In this document: positions 10,868 through 20,497 of the stretch, piece after piece
Layout of the letters: every line of letters starts with the position of its first letter
How positions within the stretch are numbered: the first letter of the stretch is position 1
Assembly: GCF_017495225.1 (NCBI RefSeq)
Contig: NZ_JAFEIG010000004.1
Coordinates: forward strand, 1-64,000
Length of the DNA: 64,000 nucleotides
Source: Daejeonella sp.
GTDB lineage: Bacteria > Bacteroidota > Bacteroidia > Sphingobacteriales > Sphingobacteriaceae
Reading direction: 5' to 3'
Notes under the pieces: generated by a model
The model's database searches: none
What the model saw: the letters and a program-made list of their open reading frames with translations, nothing else
Told to the model about the DNA's origin: nothing
Position numbers and translations under genes: made by a program

Positions 10868-10980
10868 TTTCTTAGCACAAGACACCCCTTACCCAAACCC
10901 TCTCCTTCCAATCCTGTCCTTCCAGGGCCCCGACCCGGAACAAATCCCCCAAAAAATTGTTATACCCCCAAACCAATACC

Positions 10981-12402
10981 ATGAATGTAATCCACCTTAG
11001 CGCAGAATGCTACCCAGTCGCCAAAGTTGGCGGACTAGGAGATGTTGTCGGTGCCCTACCAAAATACCTCTGCAAAGCAGGAGTAAATGCCTCAGTAGTT
11101 TTACCCTATTATAATCGCAAATTTGTTCAAGAAAACTCATTCGACCTCGAGTTTAAATCAAGCATAAATGTTGGAAAGCAAGTTTTTGATTACCAAATTC
11201 TAAAAGAAAGCAAAGGGCAACTCGGTTTTGATTTATTCTTAATTTATATCCCCAGACTACTCGACCGCCCCGAAATTTATTCCTACCCCGATGAAATTGA
11301 ACAGTTTATAGCTTTTCAAATATGCTTTCTTGACTGGATCGTTAAATCGGGAAATAAGCCAGATATCATTCACTGTCATGATCACCACACCGGACTCGTA
11401 CCATTTTTAATTTTACATGCATATCCCTTCAAATCACTTGCAAACATAGCCACGGTTTGTACCATTCACAATGCAGAATATCAAGGCTGTTTGGGCTGGG
11501 ACAAAATAGACCTATTGCCCGAATTTGACCGTAGCAAATCCGACTTACTCAATTGGGATACTTGCATTAATTCACTTGCTACATCAATTAAATGTTCTAA
11601 AAAATTCACTACGGTATCCCCATCCTATCTTGAAGAACTTTCGCAAAAATCGAGCGGACTTGAAAGACTATTTAAAGAGCAAAAGCAGAAAGGTTTAGGA
11701 ATAATAAATGGGATTGATACAGAGGTTTGGGATCCAGAACAAGATCATTTGATTTATAAAAACTATTCTATCGAAACGCTTATTGAAGGTAAAGAACAAA
11801 ATAAAAAACAATTATGTGAAGGTTTTGGATTAGAGCCCCAAAAACCATTATTTATTTTTATCGGGCGATTGGTAACAGAAAAAGGCGCAGACCTCTTAGC
11901 CGAGACGATAAATACCAGCTTGGAAACCTTGAAAGACCAATTAAATATACTTGTCCTTGGCTCAGGAAACCCAATTACCGAAAAAGAACTAAGTAAAATT
12001 AAATCAAAACATAGCAAACATTATGGCCTTCATATTGGTTATAATGAAGAACTAGCGCATCAAATGTATGCTGGAGCAGATTTCTTGCTTATGCCATCAA
12101 GGGTTGAACCCTGCGGTTTAAACCAACTTTATGCCCTCCGATATGGAACAATTCCTATTGTTCATAAAACTGGAGGATTAAAAGACACAGTAATTGATAT
12201 AGAAAACAAAGAGGGCTATGGATTAAGCTTCGAAACACTATCCATCGAAAACATCGTCCATTCCATTGAAAGAGCTATTTCGCTATTTGCAAATCGCGAA
12301 AAGCTTGTAAAAACAAGGAAAAAAATGATGGCATTGAACTTTTCTTGGGATAAGTCAAGCAAGGAGTACATCAAACTATATGAAAATTTATTAAGCGGGT
12401 AA
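10981..12402 (+). CDS. glgA: Glycogen synthase (ADP-glucose)
   Basis: HLSAECYPVAKVGGLGDVVGALPKYL, GRLVTEKGADLL, PSRVEPCGLNQLYALRYGTIPIVHKTGGLKDTV; internal ATG 10981 preferred over 10957. Confidence 0.94.
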   Translation: MNVIHLSAECYPVAKVGGLGDVVGALPKYLCKAGVNASVVLPYYNRKFVQENSFDLEFKSSINVGKQVFDYQILKESKGQLGFDLFLIYIPRLLDRPEIYSYPDEIEQFIAFQICFLDWIVKSGNKPDIIHCHDHHTGLVPFLILHAYPFKSLANIATVCTIHNAEYQGCLGWDKIDLLPEFDRSKSDLLNWDTCINSLATSIKCSKKFTTVSPSYLEELSQKSSGLERLFKEQKQKGLGIINGIDTEVWDPEQDHLIYKNYSIETLIEGKEQNKKQLCEGFGLEPQKPLFIFIGRLVTEKGADLLAETINTSLETLKDQLNILVLGSGNPITEKELSKIKSKHSKHYGLHIGYNEELAHQMYAGADFLLMPSRVEPCGLNQLYALRYGTIPIVHKTGGLKDTVIDIENKEGYGLSFETLSIENIVHSIERAISLFANREKLVKTRKKMMALNFSWDKSSKEYIKLYENLLSG

Positions 12403-12403
12403 A

Positions 12404-13669
12404 ATGAATTCGAAAGTGATAACAGTAGTGTTAGGTGGCGGACAAGGTTCGCGTTTGTATCCATTAACAGATACCCGTTCAAAGCCTGCAGTACCCATAG
12501 CTGGAAAATATCGCTTGGTGGATATTCCTATTTCAAACTGCCTTAATTCTGGAATCGAACGGATTTTTGTCTTAACCCAGTTTAACTCGGCTTCCCTCAA
12601 TAAACACATCAAAAACACCTATCATTTTAGCTTTTTTAGCGAAGCATTTGTAGATATCCTGGCGGCCGAACAAACTCCCGGAAATAGCACTTGGTTTCAG
12701 GGTACGGCCGATGCGGTAAGGCAAAGTCTTAATCACTTAGAGCAACATGAATGTGATTATATTTTGATCCTTTCTGGCGATCAATTATACCAGATGGATT
12801 TTAATGAGATGATTAAAAACCATGAGAAAAATGGGGCCGACATCAGCATCGCCACCATTCCAGTCCATGAAAATGATGCCAGCGATTTTGGGATTTTAAA
12901 ATCAGACGAAAATAACATCATCACCTCCTTCATCGAAAAACCCAAACAAGAAGTACTCCACGATTGGAAATCAGACGTTAGCGAAACATTGAAAGCGAAG
13001 GGCAAAGAGTATTTAGCCTCCATGGGGATTTACCTATTCAATAGAAATTTACTGTTTGAGCTACTCGAAAATAATACGAGAACTGATTTTGGGAAAGAAA
13101 TAATACCACAATCCATCGCTTATCACAAAGTACTGAGCTATCAATTTGAAGGATACTGGACGGATATTGGAAATATCAACTCCTTCTTTGAAGCAAACAT
13201 TGGCTTAACAGATGATATCCCCGAATTTAACCTCTTCGAAAGAAAGCCCATTTTTACCCGAGCTCGGATGCTTCCCCCCTCAAAAATTCTAGGTACCACC
13301 CTCGAAAAAACTATTGTTGCCGATGGCTGCATCATTCACGCCAGCCGCATTGAACGTAGCGTAATTGGCATCAGAACCCGCATCGGGACCGGTACCACCA
13401 TTGTAAACACTTATGTAATGGGTGGCGATCGCTATCAAACCCTCAAAGAATTACAAGAGTCTGAAGAGTCACAAACACCCATCATGGGCATTGGCGAACG
13501 TTGCTATATCAAAAATGCCATTATTGATAAAAACTGTTTCATTGGCAACGATGTCCGCATCAATGGGGGTACGCATCTAAACGACGGCGATTTTAAAACT
13601 CATACCATTAAAAATGGTATTATCGTGGTCAAAAAAATGGCGGTGATTGCAAATGGGACGATTATTTAG
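12404..13669 (+). CDS. glgC: Glucose-1-phosphate adenylyltransferase
   Basis: VVLGGGQGSRLYPLTDTRSKPAVPIAGKYRLVDIPISNCLNSGI. Confidence 0.96.
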   Translation: MNSKVITVVLGGGQGSRLYPLTDTRSKPAVPIAGKYRLVDIPISNCLNSGIERIFVLTQFNSASLNKHIKNTYHFSFFSEAFVDILAAEQTPGNSTWFQGTADAVRQSLNHLEQHECDYILILSGDQLYQMDFNEMIKNHEKNGADISIATIPVHENDASDFGILKSDENNIITSFIEKPKQEVLHDWKSDVSETLKAKGKEYLASMGIYLFNRNLLFELLENNTRTDFGKEIIPQSIAYHKVLSYQFEGYWTDIGNINSFFEANIGLTDDIPEFNLFERKPIFTRARMLPPSKILGTTLEKTIVADGCIIHASRIERSVIGIRTRIGTGTTIVNTYVMGGDRYQTLKELQESEESQTPIMGIGERCYIKNAIIDKNCFIGNDVRINGGTHLNDGDFKTHTIKNGIIVVKKMAVIANGTII

Positions 13670-13698
13670 GGGGGCGCGGAGTTAAAAAATATTAATTT

Positions 13699-13735
13699 GA
13701 ATTAAGAGGAGTTTGGAGAGTACTGATATTTATAA
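13699..13735 (+). repeat. Short remnant of the MITE-like family (3' part)
   Basis: GAATTAAGAGGAGTTTGGAGAGTACTGATATTTATAA matches AGAATTAAGAGGAGTTTGAAGAGTCCTGATATTTATAA of full copies. Confidence 0.6.
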
Positions 13736-13812
13736 GATGATTTTTTAAATTATAGGATAGTGGTGATTTTTATCAAGTTTTTTTACTGACCCGATATAAA
13801 ATCTCACAACTA

Positions 13813-14505
13813 TTACCAAGGATTAGCCAATATTCTCGCCGCTTCTTCTCTACTTACCTTCCTGTTTTCCATTATTTCCTGTATAATTTGTTCTTTGAAC
13901 TCCATGTCTCTATTTTTCGCCATATCTTTTTTCAAAATTATTTTTGAGTGAGTTCTAGGTTCTTGACCTTGTGTTTTTGTTGGCCGCTGATTGATACCAA
14001 GTTCTGACAGGATTTGTATTGCTTTTGAAAGTGTTAGACTTCCATGTTCATTATTTTTAATATTTTGTCTGGTTTCTCCATTATCTATTTTTTTTAACTG
14101 ATGGGCTGGTTCTTGACCTTGTGTTTTTGTTGGCCGATGCGTAAAGCCACGATCTAACTCTGCTTGCCTAGCCACTGAAATAGTTAGTTTTTCCATTGAA
14201 GAAATTTTAATATCCTGTCCAATTTTTCCATTGTCTATTTTTTTTGACTTAAGGTCTGGTTCTTGACCTTGTGTTTTTGTTGTCCGATTCGTGAAGCCAA
14301 GTTCTGACGATATTCGTCTCGCTTCTGTAATTGTTAGGCCTCCATCTTCATTATTTTTAATATTTTGTTTAATTCCTCCATAATCTATCCCAGTTTTACT
14401 TTTCGAAAAATTCTTGAAATATTTAATTAATCTTAAAATTAGTTCGTCAAGATTTTTCAACATTTTATTTATGAATTTTCCATAGATTTCTTTCATGTTT
14501 GTCAT
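13813..14505 (-). CDS. Hypothetical protein built of three 50-residue tandem repeats
   Basis: Repeats NIKNNEDGGLTITEARRISSELGFTNRTTKTQGQEP... x3, each exactly 50 aa. Confidence 0.7.
   Translation of the reverse strand: MTNMKEIYGKFINKMLKNLDELILRLIKYFKNFSKSKTGIDYGGIKQNIKNNEDGGLTITEARRISSELGFTNRTTKTQGQEPDLKSKKIDNGKIGQDIKISSMEKLTISVARQAELDRGFTHRPTKTQGQEPAHQLKKIDNGETRQNIKNNEHGSLTLSKAIQILSELGINQRPTKTQGQEPRTHSKIILKKDMAKNRDMEFKEQIIQEIMENRKVSREEAARILANPW
13915..14364. repeat. 3 x 150-bp intragenic tandem repeat
   Basis: TTCTTGACCTTGTGTTTTTGTTG recurs at 13961, 14111 and 14261 (period exactly 150 bp). Confidence 0.92.
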
Positions 14506-14510
14506 ATTTA

Positions 14511-14690
14511 TTAAGCTGAATATTGTTTTAAATACGTAATAACTTGTTGATGATTGAATTCAAGAAATAATGGTAGAGTACCATTTTGAAGTTCATGCAC
14601 TTTAAGAAAAGTGTCGGATATTGTTTTAAACGTGGCCTCAGACTGAATTTGAGTTCGGTCTTTCATTGTAATTTGAACGGATTTTTTCAC
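14511..14690 (-). CDS. Small hypothetical protein, below the ORF-track threshold
   Basis: GTG-start ORF MKKSVQITMKDRTQIQSEATFKTISDTFLKVHELQNGTLPLFLEFNHQQVITYLKQYSA*, ending just upstream of the repeat-protein gene; an alternative ATG lies at 14666. Confidence 0.45.
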   Translation of the reverse strand: MKKSVQITMKDRTQIQSEATFKTISDTFLKVHELQNGTLPLFLEFNHQQVITYLKQYSA

Positions 14691-14992
14691 ACAAAAAACA
14701 AATTAAATGAATAATATTTTTTGTATTCCGATAAATAAGGTGTCTGGGTAAATAACGTTTATTTTGACTAGACTGTCCGTATTGTTTTACCACCGTGGTG
14801 TCTTCACTCGGTTGGTACCCTAAATGGGTTCGAAATACTGTGTAATGATAGGAAAGATTTTTTACTTTACAAAATTTTATTATGGGCTAGTTATAAAAAA
14901 ATAGCAAATTAAATATTTAATAAGGCTTGCTCAAGATGTACTTTTTATAAATAGATATCTCTCTTTACTCATAATTGTTATGTTAAACTTGC

Positions 14993-15068
14993 TCATAACG
15001 TTTTATGTGTAGAAGAGTTAGACCTATGTTGCGTCTGCAACAGTGGTATATTTCTTACGCGCCGTTAG
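14993..15068. repeat. attC-like imperfect palindrome S0
   Basis: Minus-strand GCTAACGGCGCGTAAGAA...TTCTACACATAAAACGTTATG immediately after a minus-strand stop codon. Confidence 0.55.
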
Positions 15069-15070
15069 CT

Positions 15071-15505
15071 TTAGTTATTTGTTAACAACAATTCAATAGG
15101 TTCACTTTTAAGTTTAATTTCTACTGTGACAAAACCTTGTTCAACTATTTTTTTGTAATGACTTGAGGTGATTTTGTTGTATAATAATACATTTAAAGTT
15201 TCTAAATCAATTATGTTTTTTGAAGTGTAGCACGCCCAAATTGAAATTTGATTACCTTTATATTTGGCCAAAATTTCAAAGTGTACATTTAATTCTCCAG
15301 TATCTGATTTCAAAGGCACTTGATTGTAATTCACTATTTTTTCGAAAAAGAACCCGTTCACTTTGCTAATAAACTTACCTATAAATGCCCCAATTATACC
15401 TGATATGACACTAATTATTGTAAATTCAAAACCAAATATTAGACCTGCAATGCTATAAAATATTACAAAGCCAAAAAACTCATATATGTACTGTCTGATA
15501 TTCAT
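15071..15505 (-). CDS. Hypothetical membrane protein
   Basis: N-terminal hydrophobic/glycine-rich TM segments; 12 bp downstream of the next ORF. Confidence 0.65.
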   Translation of the reverse strand: MNIRQYIYEFFGFVIFYSIAGLIFGFEFTIISVISGIIGAFIGKFISKVNGFFFEKIVNYNQVPLKSDTGELNVHFEILAKYKGNQISIWACYTSKNIIDLETLNVLLYNKITSSHYKKIVEQGFVTVEIKLKSEPIELLLTNN

Positions 15506-15517
15506 AGTTTTGTTTAT

Positions 15518-15892
15518 TTAGATAATAAATAGGCCAAATATGAAACCAATGATTGGCGAAAAATTAAGGCTAAACTCATATGCAACAGGTTTTGTTTTGT
15601 CCCAAGATGTAATACTCAAATAGGATAATAAAACGATTGTCGTTACAATCCACCAAAAACTTACTTTAGTTTCAAATAATGATAACAGATAGGAAATTGA
15701 ATAAACAACAAGAAGTCCCCTTACTATTCCTTGTATTAACATATCAGGTCTAAATCTATAAATCATGGGATTATTTTCGACTTTCGCAATTATCCATGTT
15801 ATTGGTAAAGTAATAAGCGGTGTAGCAAAACTCAGCAATAAATTAATAATGTAGGCTCCAATTGGTGTCAAAACGTAGAATAATATCTCCAT
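15518..15892 (-). CDS. Hypothetical multi-TM protein
   Basis: Four predicted hydrophobic segments by eye; co-oriented with 15071-15505. Confidence 0.65.
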   Translation of the reverse strand: MEILFYVLTPIGAYIINLLLSFATPLITLPITWIIAKVENNPMIYRFRPDMLIQGIVRGLLVVYSISYLLSLFETKVSFWWIVTTIVLLSYLSITSWDKTKPVAYEFSLNFSPIIGFIFGLFII

Positions 15893-16181
15893 ATTTAGTT
15901 TTCTTTAAAACAAGTCATTTTTATAAGAAACAAAATTTCTTTCAAGCACTTAAAATTAATAATATTGGCGAAATTGTTTTACTTTTTTAGGAATCTAATA
16001 TATTAATTTATTACTATAAATAGTAAAAAAGGATATAACTACAAATCCTACATAAGCAGTAGAAACTAATATTCAGTTTCATAAAACCCTTAGAACAGTA
16101 CTAATGTTTAGATTTTAACATATTGATATTCAAGTGTAATTTATGTACTGTTTCGTAATAATCTAGCAATTTGAACATGGT

Positions 16182-16583
16182 TTAAACTAAAATTAATAAT
16201 TCAGGAGTACTATCAATTTTTCCATAAACTATTGCGTTTTGTTCAAATTTTTTCCCAATCAGGATTGCTTCTGCCTTACTGATACCAATTACAAGTAAAC
16301 TTAGTTCAGGCTCCCAAGATGAATCGGTTCCAACTCCATGCCCTTCATATGTAAAAAATGATTTAGTAACTTCTTTAAGTTGAAGATGTCGGTCTTTGTT
16401 CTCTATTTCCGTCAATGCCTTTGAATAGGGATTAAATGCCGTAATATATGCCCATTCAGAAGCATTATTCTTACCCATTAAATCGTTAAGATCATTATTT
16501 ATCACACCAATTTCAATTACCAAATTGGGATTAAACACCTTGTATTTAGTGTTTTTATACGCTTGTATTAAGTTATTTATCAT
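16182..16583 (-). CDS. DUF3293-like protein
   Basis: WAYITAFNPYSKALTEIENKDRHLQLKE and EGHGVGTDSSWEPELSLLVIGISKAEAILIGKKFEQNAIVYG. Confidence 0.75.
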   Translation of the reverse strand: MINNLIQAYKNTKYKVFNPNLVIEIGVINNDLNDLMGKNNASEWAYITAFNPYSKALTEIENKDRHLQLKEVTKSFFTYEGHGVGTDSSWEPELSLLVIGISKAEAILIGKKFEQNAIVYGKIDSTPELLILV

Positions 16584-16651
16584 TTTTTAGCTGTTTTTAA
16601 TTGTTTTAATAAAATTTCCCACAATCTATTCAATTTTTTGCATTCTTCAAT

Positions 16652-16895
16652 CCCCACTGTCCGTAAACTTCAGCGCAGCGGTGTCTACGGATTATTCAAT
16701 GATTGGAGTCTTCAGACTCATTAAAACCCCACCGCTTGAGGCTAATACTATACAACAGCCCTTCTGTTGTATTAGAAAATCAATTTTTGAAATCGAAGGA
16801 AAATTATCGGGTACTGGGAGAATTAAAAGGAGTCTGAAAACTCCTGATATTTATAAATTCTTGGAGACCGCTGCGCTAAACTCTAACGGACAGTG
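16652..16895 (+). mobile_element. MITE-like element, full copy B
   Basis: Ends CCCCACTGTCCGTAAACTTCAGCGCAGCGGTGTC and (revcomp of right end) CACTGTCCGTTAGAGTTTAGCGCAGCGGTCTC; internal hairpins GAGTCTTCAGACTC and ACAACAGCCCTTCTGTTGT. Confidence 0.8.
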
Positions 16896-16995
16896 AAAAC
16901 GAAATCAGAGGTACAGTTTGCCCTTTCATTAATAATTAAAAAACAAGCAATAATTAAAATTTTACATTAACTTTAACGACACAAATTTATCTCCT

Positions 16996-17193
16996 ATGTC
17001 TGTTGCACTTCGCATTAAAGAAATCATTAAAGAAAAAAAGATACATCAAAAAGATTTAGCCCAACAAGTGGGTGTGTCTAAAGTAACTATGTCCTATTGG
17101 TGTAGTAACCAAACAATGCCGAGTATTGAAACATTGGGTTCAATTGCTAAGGTGTTGAATGTTAGAATTGCTGATTTAATTGTAGAAAACTAA
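16996..17193 (+). CDS. XRE-family HTH transcriptional regulator
   Basis: KIHQKDLAQQVGVSKVTMSYWCSNQTMPSIETLGSIAKVLNV. Confidence 0.92.
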   Translation: MSVALRIKEIIKEKKIHQKDLAQQVGVSKVTMSYWCSNQTMPSIETLGSIAKVLNVRIADLIVEN

Positions 17194-17205
17194 AATAATA
17201 TTTAA

Positions 17206-18558
17206 ATGGAAGAAAAGTACTTAACCCCTGATGAAGAGTTGGAAATTGACGAAGTTGGAGAAGATGATGCTGAATTAGATATTGAGGCAGGCCAAAGGAA
17301 AATAATTTGGCAAGCCAAGGATTTTTCAATTCGTGAGTTTTTAACGATGAAAAATGACGGAGAGTTAGTTCTGCAGCCGTTGTATCAGAGGAATTTCGTC
17401 GCAACAGACTCGATTGCGAGCAAACTTATAGAGTCAATTTTATTAGATGTCCCAATCCCCGTTGTTTATTTAGCCGAGGAGCAAGATGGAAGTTATTCTG
17501 TTATTGATGGTCAACAAAGATTAACGTCATTTCTCTCATTTCTTGAAGGAAAGTTTCCTGATACACGGCCATTTAAGTTATCGGGATTAAAGGTATTACC
17601 TGAGCTTAATCGTAAATCATTTACAGAATTAGATAATGAACTTCAAAAAAAGATAAGAAGTACCACAATTCACTCAATCATTATTAAAAAGGAATCTAAT
17701 CCTGATATCAAGTTCGAGATTTTTGAAAGATTAAATACAGGTTCTACAAAATTGAACGAGGATGAAATCAGAAATACTGTTTATAGGGGAAGTTATATTG
17801 AACTTTTATCAGAGTTAAGTGAAAATGCGGTGTTTCATGGACTGGTTAAAAAGGACAACTTCAAAAAAAGGATGATTTATAGAGGTATGATTCTTCGATT
17901 CTTTGCATTATCTGAAAAATCATATATCAATTACAAGTCTTCAATGAAACAGTTCTCAAACAAAGAATTGCGAGATAACAGAGACCTTTCGCTAAATAAG
18001 GTGAAAGAATATAGGGCACGATTTGAACATTGTTTAGACCTTGTTAAGGTGGTTTTTGGGGACATGGCATTTAGAAGATATAAGCCAGGAAATGATGGGG
18101 AGTCAGGAAAATGGGGAGAAACTCAAATTAATATGGCACTTTACGACATTCAAATGGTCGGTTTTGTTAATTTTAGTAAAAATGATGTGCTGGCGAAAGC
18201 AGATTTAATTAGAGAGGGATTGTTAGATTTAATGACAACCAACCAACAATTTAAAGAACAATTAATTTGGCAAACTTCAGATACAGAAGTCCTTAAAAAA
18301 CGATTCAGAACGTATATGGATATGTTAGATTCAATCATAGGTGACCCGCAATATTCTCAAAGAACATTTTCATATTCAGTTAAAGAACAACTCTTCAATA
18401 ATAATCCTTATTGTGCCATTTCAGGACAAAAGATTTTAGCAATTGAGGATGCAGAAGTTGACCATATTGTACCTTATTCTAAAGGTGGAAAAACCGAAAT
18501 TTCAAATGCTCAATTAGTACTTAGATATTTTAATAGAGCAAAGAGTGATAAATTATAA
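17206..18558 (+). CDS. DUF262 domain protein with C-terminal HNH nuclease motif
   Basis: PLYQRNFVAT...YSVIDGQQRLTS (DUF262 DGQQR); CAISGQKILAIEDAEVDHIVPYSKGGKTEISNAQLVLRYFNRAKSD. Confidence 0.9.
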   Translation: MEEKYLTPDEELEIDEVGEDDAELDIEAGQRKIIWQAKDFSIREFLTMKNDGELVLQPLYQRNFVATDSIASKLIESILLDVPIPVVYLAEEQDGSYSVIDGQQRLTSFLSFLEGKFPDTRPFKLSGLKVLPELNRKSFTELDNELQKKIRSTTIHSIIIKKESNPDIKFEIFERLNTGSTKLNEDEIRNTVYRGSYIELLSELSENAVFHGLVKKDNFKKRMIYRGMILRFFALSEKSYINYKSSMKQFSNKELRDNRDLSLNKVKEYRARFEHCLDLVKVVFGDMAFRRYKPGNDGESGKWGETQINMALYDIQMVGFVNFSKNDVLAKADLIREGLLDLMTTNQQFKEQLIWQTSDTEVLKKRFRTYMDMLDSIIGDPQYSQRTFSYSVKEQLFNNNPYCAISGQKILAIEDAEVDHIVPYSKGGKTEISNAQLVLRYFNRAKSDKL

Positions 18559-18570
18559 TAACCAAAAGAT

Positions 18571-18963
18571 ATGAATTCAACAAATAATTCTGTTATTGAA
18601 TTTTACGTTAAAAATAATTTAACGGTAAGATTTAATCTTGAAAAAGTTACAAGTTTAATAAGTGACTTATTGAGTGAGGGAGATAGGGTAGTTTATTATA
18701 TTCCCGGAAACAAACTCACCTCTGAAATATTTTTTACCGTTGAGAAAGTAATAATAGCTCAAAGATTTGATGGAGAATGGGGAGGAGATTTAATTCTACC
18801 CTACAAAGAAATTCATAAGCTAAAAATAAAACGTCAAAACAAATTTTTATTTCTATTTAAGTTGGATTTAATGGTTGAATTAGAAGAAGTAACCTTTTAT
18901 GTAAAAAAATCTGAAGCGGATGATTTTAGAAAACTAATGTGGAATGTGTTTAAGGTTAAATAA
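18571..18963 (+). CDS. Hypothetical protein
   Basis: ORF 13 bp after DUF262-HNH gene and just before hsdM. Confidence 0.65.
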   Translation: MNSTNNSVIEFYVKNNLTVRFNLEKVTSLISDLLSEGDRVVYYIPGNKLTSEIFFTVEKVIIAQRFDGEWGGDLILPYKEIHKLKIKRQNKFLFLFKLDLMVELEEVTFYVKKSEADDFRKLMWNVFKVK

Positions 18964-18988
18964 ATTATAGAAAACTAAACAACCCCTA

Positions 18989-20497
18989 ATGACTCAAGAT
19001 TTAGAAAAGACCCTTTGGGCAACCGCAGATAAACTCCGCAACAATATGGATGCTGCCGAATACAAACACATTGTACTCGGTTTAATTTTTCTAAAATATA
19101 TCTCTGATAGTTTTGAAGAACTTCATTCAAGATTACAGGGTGATAAATTGTCTGATGCTGAGGATAAAGATGAATACCTGGCAGAGAACGTATTCTTTGT
19201 ACCTCCAACAGCTCGATGGAAATATCTACAATTTGAGAGAGCCAAACTCCCAACCATCGGAAAAGATATTGATGATGCGATGGATGCCATTGAGAAGGAA
19301 AACCCCAATTTGAAAGGTGTTTTACCGAAAGATTATGCTCGTCCTGCATTAGATAAAAAACGATTAGGTGAATTGATTGACCTAATTGGAAATGTTGGTT
19401 TTTATGAACCTGGTCTAAATAGCAAAGACCTATTGGGTAGAGTTTATGAATACTTCCTTGGGATGTTTGCTGATGCCGAAGGAAAACGGGGAGGTCAATT
19501 TTATACTCCCGAAAGTATTGTAAAGTTATTGGTTGAAATGTTGGAGCCTTACAGTGGCCGTATCTATGATGGATGTTGTGGTAGTGGTGGAATGTTTGTG
19601 CAAAGTGAAAAATTCCTTCAAGCACACGGTGGAAGATTAGATGATATTTCTGTTTACGGGCAAGAGAGTAACCCAACTACCTATAAATTGGCAAAAATGA
19701 ACCTCGCTATCAGGGGAATTGATGCTAAAATTGAATTGGGTGACACTTTTCATAACGATAGACATAAAGACCTTCAAGTAGATTATGCCATCATGAACCC
19801 CCCATTTAATGTTTCCGATTATGGTGCTGAAACCTTACAGGATTCTCACTTGTGGAAATATGGTGTACCCCCTTCAGGGAATGCTAACTATGGATGGTTA
19901 CAATTAGTGATTAACAAACTAAGTCCAAGTGGAATGGCAGGTATTGTACTTGCAAATGGTGCCATGACTTCAAACTCTGGTGGAGAGAATGAAATAAGAA
20001 AGAATATGATTTTGGATGGTATGGTTGATTGTATGGTTGCCCTACCTACCCAATTATTCTTTAATACTCAGATTCCTGCCTGTTTATTCTTTTTGGCACG
20101 CAATAGAACCAACGGTAAATTCAGAAATCGTAAAGATGAAATACTCTTTATTGATGCTCGTAAATCAGGGGCATTAGTATCAAGAAAAAACAAAGCGTTT
20201 ACAGATGAGGATATCTCCAAAATCTCTGAGGTGTATCATAATTGGAGAAGTAAAGATGGAAACTATGAAGATATACAAGGTTTCTGCAAATCAGCCACAT
20301 TAAAAGAAGTTGAAGCGAACAACTTTGTTTTAACTCCTGGCCGTTATGTAGGAACTGAAGACGTAGAAGATGATGGGGTTTCATTTGAAGATAAGGTTGC
20401 AGTAATTTCTGAGAACCTAAAATCTCATTTTGAGAAATCCATTGAACTGCAAGAACGCATTAAACTTAACCTAAAAAAAGTGGGGATTGAGATATGA
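18989..20497 (+). CDS. hsdM: Type I restriction-modification system, methyltransferase subunit
   Basis: GQFYTPESIVKLLVEML, IYDGCCGSGGMFVQ, DYAIMNPPFNVSD (NPPF). Confidence 0.96.
   Translation: MTQDLEKTLWATADKLRNNMDAAEYKHIVLGLIFLKYISDSFEELHSRLQGDKLSDAEDKDEYLAENVFFVPPTARWKYLQFERAKLPTIGKDIDDAMDAIEKENPNLKGVLPKDYARPALDKKRLGELIDLIGNVGFYEPGLNSKDLLGRVYEYFLGMFADAEGKRGGQFYTPESIVKLLVEMLEPYSGRIYDGCCGSGGMFVQSEKFLQAHGGRLDDISVYGQESNPTTYKLAKMNLAIRGIDAKIELGDTFHNDRHKDLQVDYAIMNPPFNVSDYGAETLQDSHLWKYGVPPSGNANYGWLQLVINKLSPSGMAGIVLANGAMTSNSGGENEIRKNMILDGMVDCMVALPTQLFFNTQIPACLFFLARNRTNGKFRNRKDEILFIDARKSGALVSRKNKAFTDEDISKISEVYHNWRSKDGNYEDIQGFCKSATLKEVEANNFVLTPGRYVGTEDVEDDGVSFEDKVAVISENLKSHFEKSIELQERIKLNLKKVGIEI

Noticed and set aside
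16681-16896. 71-aa ORF in MITE copy B
   Set aside because: Lies entirely inside the repeat element; noted as a conserved frame but not called as a gene.
18975-19676. 233-aa minus-strand ORF antisense to hsdM
   Set aside because: Shadow ORF with His/Gln-rich low-complexity composition opposite a clear hsdM gene.
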